DNA from: Plumapathes pennacea | Taxonomy: Eukaryota > Cnidaria > Anthozoa > Antipatharia > Myriopathidae | DNA: 64,000 nt | Direction: 5' to 3' | Assembly: GCA_964036295.1 (NCBI GenBank) | Contig: OZ038471.1 | Span: 15,345,184 to 15,409,183, forward strand | Shown: piece by piece, positions 1 to 13,300 of the stretch | Layout of the letters: the number at the start of each line of letters is the position of its first letter | Position numbering within the stretch: position 1 is the first letter of the stretch | Program-made: the position numbers and the translations under genes | The notes under the pieces: generated by a model | Database searches by the model: none | Told to the model about the DNA's origin: nothing | What the model saw: the letters and a program-made list of their open reading frames with translations, nothing else

Positions 1-360
1 AGAAATTTAATACACTAACTGCACGTGCTGAGCATCATGTTGTGTTCAATTATATAGGTAGTGTAATCTTGAAATTTGCAAAAACACCTGAAAATCGATA
101 CACCCAGAGTAAGCGATACATAATAAATACTTTAGTATATAATTTCCTAAGAACCCTGGCTTTCTTTTATCTTCCAAGCAGAACAATGAATAATGTTCAC
201 TTCACTATCAGTTGGCACATGGCTGACCATCCAGGATCCGAAATTTAGTTGCAAGCAAGATTAGTGTTGCAGCCTCCTCACGTCAGCAGCAAAAATTTGC
301 ACGCAGAGACAAGGCAAGTATATGGCTCCATGCCAAGGAATATTCAGAGTTAGTTCAGAT

Positions 361-462
361 AATTGCTGATTAAACGATCAATTCTCACTACATCACCCAT
401 ACATTTTCTTCTTGAAAGGTTGGGAGAATCTGTTTTTTTCAAACTTGGGAATGAAAGGGTTA
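361..462. repeat. Half copy of the 'ccctttcactccc' dispersed repeat
   Basis: This matches the second half of a roughly 200-bp family found at least seven other times in the window. The shared blocks are 'gctgattaaac', 'atcaattctcactac', 'ttcttcttgaaaggttggg' and the terminal 'gaaagggttaa'. Fuller copies are at 31877-32086 and 39246-39443. Confidence 0.7.
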
Positions 463-778
463 AAAACCAGGGCACAGCAAAATTCAATTTCTACTAGTTA
501 CCATTCCAAAGAAGCTAAATAGATAATCACTAAAATGGGGCTCATTCACTCATTAAATCATGATACTACTGTAATAACTATGAGCCATGCAACCAGTGCA
601 TCGCAAGGTCAGGTAGATGGGTTTTGAAACAACATAAAACAACCTATTTGATGGTTTGCTCCATTTTATAGACAAGAGGCCTTGTTTAGATTTTTAAATT
701 TTTTTTAATGATAATTATTGTGAAGTATCAGCTGCGGTAGCTCACAAAGCTTTCTTTTTTGTCATTACTCTTCTTCAT

Positions 779-812
779 ATTTTAATTTTAATTTTAATTT
801 TAATTTTAATTT
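779..812. repeat. (TTTTAA)n microsatellite
   Basis: Five tandem copies of a six-base ttttaa-type unit, forming a simple sequence repeat in the left spacer. Confidence 0.85.
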
Positions 813-3609
813 ACAGATTAAAATAATTTTTAAAACTGCAGTTAGTAACAGTGCAAACATGTGAAAAGTGCAGCATCTTTCTAAGCAAAAGGAACATTTC
901 TGAACCAAATCACAAGCCTCCAAGTTTGATTTACAAGGACCAGAGGAATGAGTTAAAAATGAATGGCTATGAATATTGGCCAGTCTTTCAGGTGTTTTTA
1001 ACATCTCATTTGTCACAAATAAGAACCAACCAATGTATGTATGTCATGTTGTTGGAAATACCTGATAAAATTAGAGCAGCCAAACTTTTATCCAGTAAGT
1101 AGAAAATAGATCCTGAGATCAAAACAAAATAAATACCACCAATTTCTAACATTATCACTATTAAAACTACTACATGTACATCCCACTACAACTGTATCCC
1201 AGATGGATACACTCCATCAGAATAACTTTTTGACTGGAAGCTTGCAGCTCCCATGCCAGTTTATTTATCAGCCTGTAATATGCTGTTAGAGTTTTAAAAA
1301 GACCTACCAGAATGAAGTGAGTGAAGTATGCAGTCAGAAAACTGTCTTTCTTCCAACCAGTGCAAATAAGGAGGTTCTTCTTTGCTCTTAACTCTGGAGA
1401 TTCATATTACGAAGAGTCTTGACACCCACACATGTGCTGTTTCATTATTCTGCTTGAAAGAGAAAAGGAAGCCAGGGTTCAATAAAGGATTATACTAATA
1501 ATTAGTATAATATATTATTAGTATTTTTTATGTATCATTACTCTGGGTGTATGGGATTTTCAGGTGTAAACTTTGCAAATCTCAAGATTAAAGTACAAGA
1601 ATGTATACATATATAAGACATGAAGTGAACCTTCAGAGATTCAAGTCAGGGTTAGGAAGCATGGGGGGTGGGGTTGGGGAAAGATATTTATTTTGGCAAC
1701 CTAAAATTTAGAACATTTGACATAAAATTGTCCACCTGTTTGTAGCTATTTTTGACATATCTAAAAAATAAAAAGTTTCAACTAACATTTCAAAGCTGGA
1801 GATTTCATGGAGGCGAGGCATGCAGGTGTGCCATGCAAATATGGGAGAGTGGTTAGAAGAGGCTCATGTAAGGAGGAATAGGGAGAAATTTAACAAGGTG
1901 AAGTGGCGGGGAAATGATAGGCAGCAGCAAGTGAAGAAGATGGAGAAGAGGAAGAAGGATAAAGCTGTGCTCCAAAGTGATCTAAAATGCAGGAAAGGCT
2001 ATTTCAGAGACCAGAGACTTCCTGGATACCTGTACAATCATGCTTGTCAACAAGGAGTATTTCTTTGGGTATATGAGATGAGTATTACGGTACAAATTTG
2101 AAAGTATTCTTCTAACCAAGAAGTAACGAATAAGAATTAGAAGGGCTAAAGCATCTAAACACCTACAGCAACACAAGTTGGAAAATTTACTACGATCAAA
2201 TGCGTTCTAGATCACACAAATCACCTGAATATTCTTCTCCCTGAAATTTCTCAGTCGAAAACAAATCCATGCCTACACCTACTCCCGCAGTTCATTCTGT
2301 ATGCACTGGTATCCTGAAATTCAGATGATCTTGAGCTAAGTATGAGCGCACACCACTGGACCGCCATTTTGATTTTACCGCTGAGGAAGAAACCGCTGAC
2401 CGCATGATCCTGCAGGCAAGTGGAAATTCCCGGAAAATTTGTAAGGAAACTTTAAGAAGAAAAGCATAAACAATAAATAAATAGATAAAATAAAATAAAG
2501 CAAACAAAACAAAAAGTGGTGACGCGCAAAGAGAATCGTTCAATTGTGTGTTGTTCTACCTTTCCGTGACAATTAGATTCATAAATAGCATCACTGTTTT
2601 GGACGAACAAAAATTTCCGAGGTATGCCGCTGAATCATATTTTAAAGGCGAAGGCTCACGACCGTTCGACGCCCCTTCGTTTAAGCGGTCAAAACGTCGA
2701 TCTTTCACACTACAAGAGGCAATGATGGGTTGTGGATTGCTGCAGTTTTAAGCAAGTGACTTAGATAAAGACGTCTGCCGCAAGAGGTATGTGTAAGTGA
2801 TCCTGAATATTTTGAAAAATATAGGATCACTCCTTCCGGTTTCAGCGCTTGATCAGCCTATTTGCCTCAGAAACCTCTTCATATTGATGGCCTTGCATCG
2901 ACAGTTCACGTCTGGGAACGTTTAATACTGAAAAACAAATCTGCTCCAGCTTGCAAGATATAAATATTTTGGCTTAGTTTGGCAATCTGCAAGCTCATTC
3001 GTGCGGTGTCAAATATCGAATTTCTGATCAATAGGCTATAGTATTGTTTTATGCGATGTTTTCTAAATTGCCTATCCTTAGTGAGCGTGGTTAGAAACTC
3101 ACTAGTGGTGTGTTAGAACATAGTGCGACGATGAATTTCCTGCCACGTTTCCGTCACCCACGGATGACATTGCATCACACAGTGACAAATGGTTTGACAG
3201 TAGTTCTTTAAATCGGTTTCCCAGTAAATTTGGAGAATGCCACGAACCAAGCTCCGGAGGTTTTATTGCTGATTGATCAAGTGCATTGCGAGTGAATGTG
3301 GTGAGATGCAAACATCCTTCGGAACTACGATTGGAATTCTCAGTCCCAGGTACAAAATTTGTTCTCCGTTCGACGCAGACGTTTAGTTGAGTCATCAGTG
3401 TCACGTGACTGATCAAATCGTAAACCTGTCATGTATTAGTGTGATGTGAGACTGCCAACCGTTTGTCTCAGAGGTTATTCTTCTCTCATGCTTACTCGCA
3501 ACGAATCAGGTTGCAAGCTATCAAATGTCAGGTCTTATTGCTGTATAATTTGAGCAACATTGTTACCAAAAAAAATTATTTCTTCATTTTTAGCCTCGAA
3601 TAGCCTAGA

Positions 3610-6600
3610 ATGGCAGAAAAGCCTAGAGATTCTTCTGTAGCAGACAAGTCAAGACGTCCAGAAAGTAGATATGGTAGCGAGGAACCACAGCCGGTGCAAA
3701 GAGCACGGCTAGTCTCAGGACAAACGGAAGACGACCACACTTCAACCAGTTGCCTCGAAAGCGCTTTAAAAGAACATCAAAGTTTTACTTCCAGAGTTTC
3801 CGAACTGCATGGAAAGACTTCAACGTTGTTGAGCAAAATCCAAACAAGGTTGGGAATTGGCGATGATAAAGTAGAGATCTCGTTCCCGATAGCGGAGTTG
3901 AAGGAGGTAGAAAGCGCTTTGAAGAAGAATCCTGCCGTTATCTTCATTGGAAACCGCAACTGTGGGAAGAGCTCGCTACTAAACGAACTCCTTGGAGGAA
4001 CGTACCTTCCGGTGCACGAAAACCCGTGTACCTCGCGAATCGTGCGAATCAAGTATTCCGAGAAGAACGTCGCACGCGTTGTGAGTCCTGACGGTCGTGT
4101 TTTACAGACGAAAGGGGGTTTTAAGAAGGCAATCCCGAAAGATTTCGTCGTTTTAGCCGACAAGGAGAAAGATGACAAGGAGAAGCTTGAAACACTCGTG
4201 GAGGTTGGGTTGAACCATGAGCTGCTGAGAAGTGGAATCGAGCTGATTGACTGTCCTGGAAAGAATGAAACTCCCGCGTTAGACGGCGTTGTAGATGAAT
4301 TCTTGGAAAAAGGAACCGCGCCCCTTGTTGTTTACGTCATTGATGGAGATATGCATTTACGACAGACTGTAAGTTATTTTATTTATGTTGTTGGTTTACT
4401 ATTTTGTTTTGTTTTGTTTTAGTTTTTTTATTGTACTATTAGCTGCACTTAAGACTAACTCTTAGTATCGTCACCAATCATTGTCACTACTGAAACTAAA
4501 ATCACGCCTATCATCGCTGCAATCAACCACGGAAACACGCACAAACACGCACAAACACGGAAAACTATAAAAAGCCGTCCAGAGCCCTTGTTTGTTGTCC
4601 CAATTCGTATAATGTAACGATATCCGTCGACAGATCTCTTGTTGTTTTAAGTTTTAAATGTAAATGTTGAAGCCATTCATTGGGCTGTCTATGTTATTAC
4701 ACACTAATTCTTAGAATGCCAAATTAAAATCTCTCTTCTACAGTCAGTATCAGTTTTGTACATCTCCTTCTTGCCTCACCGTTTCCCCAAATCCAAGTCA
4801 GCGTCACCATCACCAACAATTTTATCACTATCAGCATGGTTTTTTATCAGCATCATCGTCATCAGTCCTACATAATATGCACAAACTTATTTAGCCATGA
4901 TTTTGTACTGATCACGGTTTTAGCCATTAAAAAGTTTCAGTTCTAGTCCTTCCCTGTTCAATTACAGGACCACGAGACGATCATTTTCCTTCAAGACAAA
5001 CTTCCTCACGTATCGTTCATCTATGTGTGCAACAAGATCGACACAACCGAGGAAGCGAAAGACTTTGATAACCAAGATTCTGATTCAGAGCACGACTTTG
5101 AAGATGCTGCTGCTGCACCTCACCAAGCGCCGGACAAGAAAGAGGCCGTGTTCACTCACCTACTAAGGCTCTATCTCCTTCCTGAAGATGCCGATATTGA
5201 TTCGTGCGAGGTCTTCCATGGTCTGTCGGCCCGAGACATCCGCTCTGCACGCCTTGATGAAAGAGAAGACGAAGCTACCAAGGGTTTCTCTAGATTTCGC
5301 GAGTGCTTCCTTGTGGTCCTTGCAGAAGGTATCAAGAGGCAGGTTAGGTTGGCCATTGACGGGATCGGCTCTGTGCTCGACCAATTCATTTTAGCGATCC
5401 GAAAGCCAATAGATGACTTACCAAAGGCCTTCGAAACGCTAAACAAAGTCATTGACGTCGCCAGGAAAACAGAGGAAAGCATTGCACATATCCTGAGGGA
5501 TCAAATCTCCGGAAACTTGGTCAACGAAGAAATGGTTGCTGCAACACTTTCCAAGGTAAAGCGGGAAACTGTGCAAGACGCAGAAACCTACCAGAAGGAG
5601 TTACACGTAGTTCCGATTGAACACGTGGAAGAGCTTATCGCAGGCCTGCCCATAGGCAAAATGAACCGAGCAGAGTTACAAGATAAGGTAGTTTTTATTT
5701 TTGATATAGCGACCGCTGTAGCTGGTAAGGTGGCTGCCATTTTGGGATTGGTGCTTGACAAAGCTCTAGAATCTGTAATCATCGCCTGCACGAATGATCT
5801 ACAGCAGGCCATAGAGAACATAGAAGCGCCCTTGGTGAAGAGAGCTCTGTGTCAGGCATATGGAATAGACTTGAGCAAAGCTAACGGTGAAGGCAGCGGT
5901 GCAGGAAAAATGGCCCGTAGGTGTCTCGTCGTACCTTCTGAAATGCTTCGATCAATTAATGGTGCTGTTTGCTCTGCTTTGAGCAAGGAAACTTTGACTG
6001 TTTCCATCAAGCAATTAGATGCTGAGTTGGTAGTCCCTTTGATCAGGATTGGAAGGAACGTCGTAGACAACAAATGGAAAGAAAAAGTGGTCCATTCAAT
6101 CATTTCAAGGTTCAAACCCAAAGAGATTGCTTTCCTCATCAATGAAACGTGTAAGGCAAAGGTTTCGACAATGCATAGCCGCTTCATCAGTTCCATAAAG
6201 TCAATCCTGGCACTTCACAAAGTTGTCGAATCGCTCGCAGCTGATCAGGGCATCTTAAACGATTTGCGCGTCCTCTATTTCCCTCAGCTGATGCAGCTTG
6301 CAGTCAAGGCCAGGTCCCTCAAGAACGAACTGGATCTCGGTGCAGTGCAGCTGGGAGAGCTGGTCGCCTCTGGAAAAACGACAAAGATTCATTCTTGTTC
6401 CTCCTCTGCCTGGCCTGAGAATGCTGTCGTTCGCGTTGTGGAGGAAACAGATGTCGGTGAAGAACTTTGGATTAGATTGACCCAAGATCTTTACTGGTCA
6501 AAGTAAGTTAATAAATTGGTTCTCAAAGACTTCCCATAATTCCTGTCGCTGAATAGTTTAGTATATGAAAACACGTAAGCGACTTTGTTCGTAGAATTCG

Positions 6601-8191
6601 GGGACCGACAAGATATCTGATATTCAGACTGTACGTATGTTGGTTCGTAATTAAACCATGTTGTATATTGTTTTGTTACTATATTCTTCTTACTTGCTCT
6701 TGTGTGTGTGTGCATTGTTCTCGTCAGGGAACTTTTGGAAAAGCAAGCCAGCCCTTCCCCATTCCTCCTGCGTTTGTATGGATGGCTAATGCCTGCTCCA
6801 GATATCCTGCACATTGTCGTGGAAACAGCTGGGACGGATTTGCTGTCTGCCCTTCAGCAAGGCATGACACTCAAGGAGCGTCTTAACATTGGTAGGGAAG
6901 TTGCTCTTGGATTAAAAACCATACATGACGGTGGTTACGTTTTCGGTGACCTCAAGCCTCGAAGCATATTGGTAAGATAAAATGCTAGTCTTAGTAAAAA
7001 CGAATTTTCGTGATTCAACATCTCAGTGAAACATAAGCCATGCTTGGCTTGACAATAGACCCATGCACGGATTTGAATGTATGAGTAATCAGGGCAAATG
7101 AACTGCTTATACATTCGTTTTTCTGATCGGTGGAACTTCGGAGCACTCTAAATTGGCCTTTGCAAGCTTTCAGTGATTCTAGATTGCGAGCGATTTCACT
7201 ATTAAACCGAGACTTCTCGCACGCGTCGCCGCCATGTTTCTTTGCTTTTGCCCTGACTACCCATCATGCATTCAAATCCGTGAAGGAGTCTATGGCATTC
7301 CAAGTTTGATGAATCCTCCCAAGGCTTTACGAAATGCATCATATACGACCCGTATCAGTCTTTTAAGGATACAGTTTTGTTGATAACACAATTTGCTTGG
7401 CCCGGCTGTTGGCCTACAGCTTGTTTTGTATTCATTTATGTATCGGTGTTCAAGTTGACAATTGAAAATGCTGAATTCATAGTGTGCAACTTGATTTATC
7501 CCCGTGTGTCAAACACCTAAACAGCCTGGAAATATTTTCAATGCTTTAGGATGTTTTAGAAGCTGATAGCTAGTCAGAGATTTTGTCATTGTTAAACCGT
7601 TGGACATGATACTTATATGCAAGGAACCCCTTCAATACTCAACGAAGAAATACCTTACCACCCTCGCAAAGGCTGCTGGGTTGTTTACGAGTTACCACAT
7701 GCTTCGCCTTATTACGTCTTTGTAAGTGTCTTCCGAGAAATCGATAGCTACAGGTCCACTATTCTGCTGAAATCACCTGTTAAAAATGATAAAAAAGATA
7801 AGAATTTTGTTTCCAGATTTCACGATTGGGAACCGCTAAGATCAATTTGGCCAAATGCACAAACCCCTTCCAGAAAACCAGACTCGGAATCCCATTTCAC
7901 CTGGCGCTAGATGTGTACAAACACGAAGACAACTTCTGCGCTTCAAATGACATCTACGCTTTTGGAATGCTTCTGTGGGTGTTGTGTGACGGAACCGGAA
8001 GTGCCCGACCTAAGGCCTATGAAGATTACGTGACAAAGTCGCAAATGTCGAAAGCAGTGCAAGATGGGATTATTCCTGAGCGTCCGAAAGAGAGCAGCGA
8101 TGCGTGCTGGGAGCTTATGAAGACCTGCTGGAAGAAGTGCAGTGAGATAAAGATGGATTTGGTCATTGAGCAGTTGACGGCTGGCCTGTGA
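3610..8191 (+). CDS. DSTYK-like dynamin-type GTPase fused to a degenerate kinase domain (paralogue 1)
   Basis: Four exons read from splice sites: 3610-4368, 4968-6502, 6728-6971, 7817-8191; the joined frame gives 970 residues. The N-terminal GTPase shows G1 GNRNCGKS (114-121), a G2 Thr in PCTSRIV (141), G3 DCPG (214-217), G4 NKID (275-278), an acidic insert, then G5-like LSAR (339-342). A helical middle follows. The C-terminal kinase fold is recognisable, with IYAFGMLLWVLCDG and the late helices, but it lacks the catalytic set. The VAIK lysine is Arg (about 742, AVVRVV), HRD is FGD (837-839), the metal-binding Asn is Ser, and DFG is missing (AKINLAKC). It should bind GTP and probably does not phosphorylate. 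It is the only plus-strand member and converges on its neighbour at 10.4-16.9 kb. An in-frame stop just upstream supports the ATG. The assignment rests on domain order and likeness to the intact copy at 26.9-33.6 kb. Confidence 0.88.
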
Positions 8192-10389
8192 AACCCCATT
8201 GCTCCTAAAGGCGAATTGGGCTAAGCCTGAACTTCGAGGTGTAGCCATTCACATGAAAGTTCTGAATAACCGCACCTTTTTTTCCAAGTTAATTTAGAAA
8301 GAATATCATGGCAATACAGCTACTCACTATGTAGCTGTTGCAGCGTTCTTTTTGTAGAGTATACAGGAGTTTTGATGAGCAACTTGACAACTGATTCACG
8401 TGTGGATTTCAATACCTCTTTTTACCTTGTTTGTTTGTATTTCTGTAACACTTGAATAGAATAGCCCGGTTAGTGGATGCCATAGCAACAGATGTTGTAG
8501 TTATGTGTTGATTTCGACAGAATAGATCAAGCAGTGAAAGTCATAAAATGCGCAGTACACTTAGCGGTTTCAAATCTATTACTGTAATGTCGTTGGAGTG
8601 CAACGTGTGTAAAAAAAGCTTTTTTTTATAGGACAAAAGCAGCCTTCAGTATAAGAAAACCTGTTAAAGAGGCTTTCTCACCGTAGATGCTTTGTGCGCC
8701 CAGCGCCTGACAGCGGCCATTTTCGTATCATACGAAAAAGGCGGATTCTCACTTTTTTCTACGTTTATCGCGAAATAAATCAGCACAGAATCAGAAAGTG
8801 TATTAAATACGGCAAGCAACGACAGTCAGATCGATCAGTCATAAAGTGGGCGCCTCAGGAAAGTCGAGCTCCGGATGTAAATATAAACATGGGCGCGCAA
8901 AGAATCTACGGTGAGAGGGTCTCTTTAAAAATCAAAATGACAAATAACACAAACATCTCAGCTGAATGGAACTAATGTGTTTTTTAAGAGACAGAAAACT
9001 AAGGTGATTTACTGTTTGATCCAATACTTCCTTACAAAAATAAGCAATTGTCCAAGATGGCTGATTAAAGTAGAAATGCCACTTCACCTGGTCTTGTGAA
9101 GTGTAAGTATATATTTCCACTCATACGGAGTAGATATTAATATAACCACAATATGTCTTGTATACTGATTAATAAACACATAATAAGAAATAATGATGCA
9201 AAATCTTGACCCAGTCAACTGTCACAGAATGTAATCAGGAGCTCTGTCGACCAATAAGATGGTTTGCTCACGTCTGGGAATGTGCTAAAAACTGAAAAGT
9301 TTAAAGTGCTCAAAACCTACTCAAAAGACTTTGCAGATTGGCTGTCATCTAGTACGGTTTTATTTAAAGCCTGAAGCTTTTTATAGTTTACATGTTTACT
9401 AGCTTCCTGTTACACAGTTTACCCATAATGCATTTAAAACCAACGTAGCCTCCATTTACTGTCCCAGGTACAAAGAACACGAGGATACAAATACAATGAA
9501 ATATGAGATATAATACAAACGAATACAGCGCATGCACTGCAATGCACCACAATACAAATAAATTCCTATAATGTTTACCAAAAACCTACTGCTTTTAGTG
9601 GACGTCCCACAATCGGTGGCTGGACCGACAGATACGTTAATTTATTTGTCTAAACTGAAAAAACAAAAACAAAAATTATACAAGTAAGATATAATTAACA
9701 ATTAGATTATGAGCTCAATTTTCATGGGACATGAAAATGGCAGCTCGAGTATTTCGGCGTGCAGAGGAATGTGGTTTAGAGGACTGATTTAACACTACCA
9801 TACAACTAGTCCGTTTACAAATCAGTACCACTTAACGCGACACAAAATTCCAAGTAGGACGTCTAAAATCACGATTTATGACTTTGACTTTTCTTGCGAT
9901 TTAAGACGAGTACAGTTGAAAACTCTCCTCTTGTGTTGTATCTGAACACGTAAAATTGTGACATCTTTAGGTGCGCTGATATCAGCTTCCATCCATGCAT
10001 ATATCGAGACAAACACCCAAAGACAAATTTCCTTTCTCTGCGCGCCCATGTATTATTCTCTATTTATTATATAGATATCGATAAAATACTCCAGGATTTC
10101 GTCAGTACTAAAACCTGATATTTGTGTGTATCTGATATGTGCAGTATCTTCATATGTGAAAGATAAAAATGATATCTTCACTGTGCACGCAGTTTTTGAA
10201 GACAGCAAATTTTGACAGGAAATAAAGGCCGTGAAATTTGTCTTTGCTCTGGATATTTCATCGATATAGTCAACTGCCTATAACGGACACTTTTTAAAGA
10301 TAGATGTACTGAGCATCAAGAATAACGTCTAATCCAATCTTAAACTCGGCAGCGCAATTTGCTAGCAGCCTCATGTTGCTCGTGTATGA
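8192..10389. other. Convergent intergenic spacer
   Basis: AT-rich spacer between the 3' ends of two convergent GTPase-kinase genes. It must carry both 3'UTRs. I see no open frame with splice support and no clear polyadenylation signal close to either stop codon. The stretch around 9990-10200 resembles parts of 17205-17460 and may be repeat-derived. Confidence 0.6.
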
Positions 10390-13300
10390 CTATAAACAAG
10401 TATTTTCACCTGTTTCCGAGTCAGTTTGAGAATGCAACGCACTCAGGTGCTCTTGAAACAACCTCAGATCTGGTGTGTCCTTTTTCCAGGATTCCCAAGC
10501 GAGATCTAACAACCCTAACAGCTCAGCATTATGCTTCATACCCGCAAGAAAGGACGACTCCGGTTTCTTCCCGCTTGCAACTGCAGCATACACCACCTCA
10601 ACTTTAGACGTGTCAGCATACTTGGGCCTGCAGTACTCACCCTTCAGCAGCAGCCACAGAAGCACACCTAAGCCGTACAAGTCGTGACCTAAGTAAGACT
10701 CTTCTGTGGCATGGTCAGCGGGCTTTTCTTGTGGCACGTGAAATGGCGCTTTGTCGTCTGGGTAAGGCACGTGGTCATCACGTGTCTTGCACACGTTCAG
10801 TTTTACCACGTGACGCTCGTCCAACTACAGAAACAAACGGAACAAGTACAAAACAACATCACTGAATGTAAATACACATACGGCTGCTGTGATACAGCAC
10901 ATTTAGACAAACAATACATTACGTACCTAAATATGCATATGCTCACATCGTACGAGCATAAAAGCATGCGTGGAAACTACCATCTACTGTCTCATTACTT
11001 ATCAAAACTAAAAGTACACTATTAATAACAAAGCAAAATGTATGCCAAGACCATGCAAGATATACCATGTGACGTCAACAACAAATGTCACTATATAGTT
11101 GCCCGTACCGAATTTCAAAACCCGCCTGTAAAATATGGAGTCACACTCGTGTATTATATGAAAAATCAAGAGAGCATTTAGGAGATGGAATCTCGGGAGC
11201 ACGCGCAGGATATAAAAAAGTTTGTTAAAGAGACTGCAAAGTGTCCCTTACCAGAATGTTGGTGATCCTGGGGTCTACGTGATACAGACCACAATGGCGG
11301 GAAAAATCGCACGCGTCGGTCACCTGAAGAACAATAGCTAAGCGAGTACTCGGACCCATTTCCTTTACTCGGTCAGCAGCCAGAGCGTCGTACAGGTTCA
11401 TATCCATTTTAGGAAGGAGGACTGTGACGTAGTTCTGATAGTCAAGACGCAGTGAAAGCGGCTTTAAAATGCTCTCACGATCTTCGTTGGTTCTAAAAAA
11501 TAACAAGAACAATTAGACTACATAGTTGAGCCACAACTGTTAGTTCTAAAGATCTATCGGGTTAATAGTTTGTGGTATAAATCATTGTTTGTCTTCACTG
11601 CAAAGTTGCCCTCAGATTTCCATACGAAAGAAAGGAAGAAAGGACGAAAGGACGAAAGGAAGAAGGAAAATGAAAAAGATAAATTTGAAAAAAATAGGAA
11701 TAAGGAATAGAAAAAGAACAAAAGAAAGAGCAACGAAAACAAAATACCTGTAGAAAGAAAAAAGTAAAGAAAAGCAATAAAAGAACTGAAATAGTACAGA
11801 GGAGAAAACGAAAGCGAAAAAAAAAAAAAGAAAAAAAAAAGCAAGAAGTCGGCAAAACACAATATACGCACCTCTTCATGGCATACTGAACTGCCAAATA
11901 TTGAGATTTGGTCGTTCCTCCATTGACATACAGTTCCTTGGCAACAACTTCACCCATACCGTGAACAGTACAATTGTACACCAGTCCCCTGTGACCTCTT
12001 CCAACCTCGGTTCCAAGCTGCACCCTAGACGAGGAGAGGATCTCGAGAAGAGCTTCTGTCTTGCACATCTGCTCTGCAAATGATGGCGATTTGGAGACGA
12101 CAACTTTACGCTGGTCAGCGGTCTGCTTTCTCACTTCATCACACATGGCCTGGATGAGTTGCACATTGACCAAAAAATTTTCGTGGGCTGCATCAAGGTC
12201 CGAACGAAGACTCTGCAATATTCTTTTAGCGACTTCTCTGTAGTCGATGTTGTTGATCACATCTTTGGCAATCTTCCTCTTCCACTCTTTATTGATTGTA
12301 GTTCCTGTTACTATGGAAGTCAAGTCTTTAATCACGTTATAAGCCTGCTCAACGTATTTGTATCCGGAGGTCATCATTGAGTAGTCAAACTGCAAGAGAT
12401 GATCACTTGATGTGCTATAGTTTAGCAGGATACATTTCATTAGCTGTTTCTTCACAATCTCGCCGACCCGCCTATCTCTCTCTTTGGACACTTCAGCAAA
12501 ACTCTTCTCTAAAGACGTTTTCGCTTTAGACATGATGGTCATGATGGTGCCTTTTCCTTTTCTCTGAGCAATGTTTATCACTTGCATCAGCACAAGTGTC
12601 TGGATCTGGGTTCGACATTGACGAACGACTTCATTTCTTCCGATGACGTCACCAATTTTGATCGGTGAGAATTCCATCAATTCCGCAGCCATCAGGATTC
12701 TTTCTGTCGCATTATTTACCTCTGACGATACTATGTTGGCGATTTTGGTCTCATAGTCACGAATGTAGTTCCTTATTTTGCTATTGTAATCCCATTCCTT
12801 GGATTTCAACTCGCCAAGAATCGTCTCGACACTTCTTGGATCATTTTGTTTCAAACCACGTGACAATGCGAAGTGAAACACTCGCTGCTGTACTTGACAC
12901 AACTGCTCGGCTGCAGAGCGCAGGTGGGACTTAATGCTTGACGCAACGAATTTGAGAAGCTTGCTCTTCATTTTCTCAAATCCCTCCGTGTACTGATTCG
13001 TCACGCCTTCCCGTCGAGCTTTGCGTACCTCTTTAGACGAGACCCCGTGGTACACGTCACAATCTTCGGGTTTCGCATCGTCATTGAGGAGACCATTATT
13101 CACCAGGCTTGTGTAGGAGAGTTGTGTCTTCTCTTGAATTGTTCTTCTCACTGCTTCTTCTAATTCTTCTTCTTCATCATCAGAATCTCTATCAAAGTCT
13201 TCCGCTTCTTGATTTCTATCGACTTTGTTGCACACAAAGAAAATCGGCAAATGACCCATCTTTTTTTTCAACTCGTACAGAAACTCTCGCTCCTGCGGGA

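Larger units (their letters stand above)
57..1595. repeat. Inverted repeat pair, arms 57-193 and 1438-1595
   Basis: The left arm reads through 'acacctgaaaatc', 'acacccagagtaa' and 'gaaccctggct'. The same blocks occur in the same order on the opposite strand in the right arm ('agccagggttc', 'ttactctgggtgt', 'gattttcaggtgt'). The arms differ by several indels, including an AT-rich expansion in the right arm. They enclose about 1.2 kb. This is probably two copies of one dispersed repeat inserted in opposite orientation, or the ends of one decayed element. Confidence 0.6.
1..3609. other. Gene-free left flank, repeat-bearing
   Basis: I find no supportable gene here. The open frames are short, lack splice context and match nothing I recognise; the best are 1820-2101 plus (93 aa, basic) and 3102-3416 minus (104 aa). 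The stretch holds a pair of inverted repeats, half a copy of the dispersed 200-bp family and an A/T hexamer run. The last part should contain the promoter and 5'UTR of the GTPase-kinase gene that starts at 3610. A 'tttttag' acceptor-like site near 3594 suggests a 5'UTR intron. Confidence 0.6.

Noticed and set aside
1820-2101. 93-aa basic plus-strand frame
   Set aside because: Composition is lysine/arginine-rich because the DNA is purine-rich. No family match or exon context.
3102-3416. 104-aa minus-strand frame upstream of the first GTPase-kinase gene
   Set aside because: No similarity I recognise and no splice partners; its length is within chance for this base composition.
7617-7910. 97-aa frame as an extra exon of paralogue 1
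   Set aside because: It overlaps the real last exon in another frame, and direct joining 6971 to 7817 keeps the kinase frame.
11595-11871. Phe-rich C-terminal extension of the long frame of paralogue 2
   Set aside because: It is translation of a purine-rich intronic tract past a good donor (gtgcgt). The join to the next exon restores a kinase-like frame.
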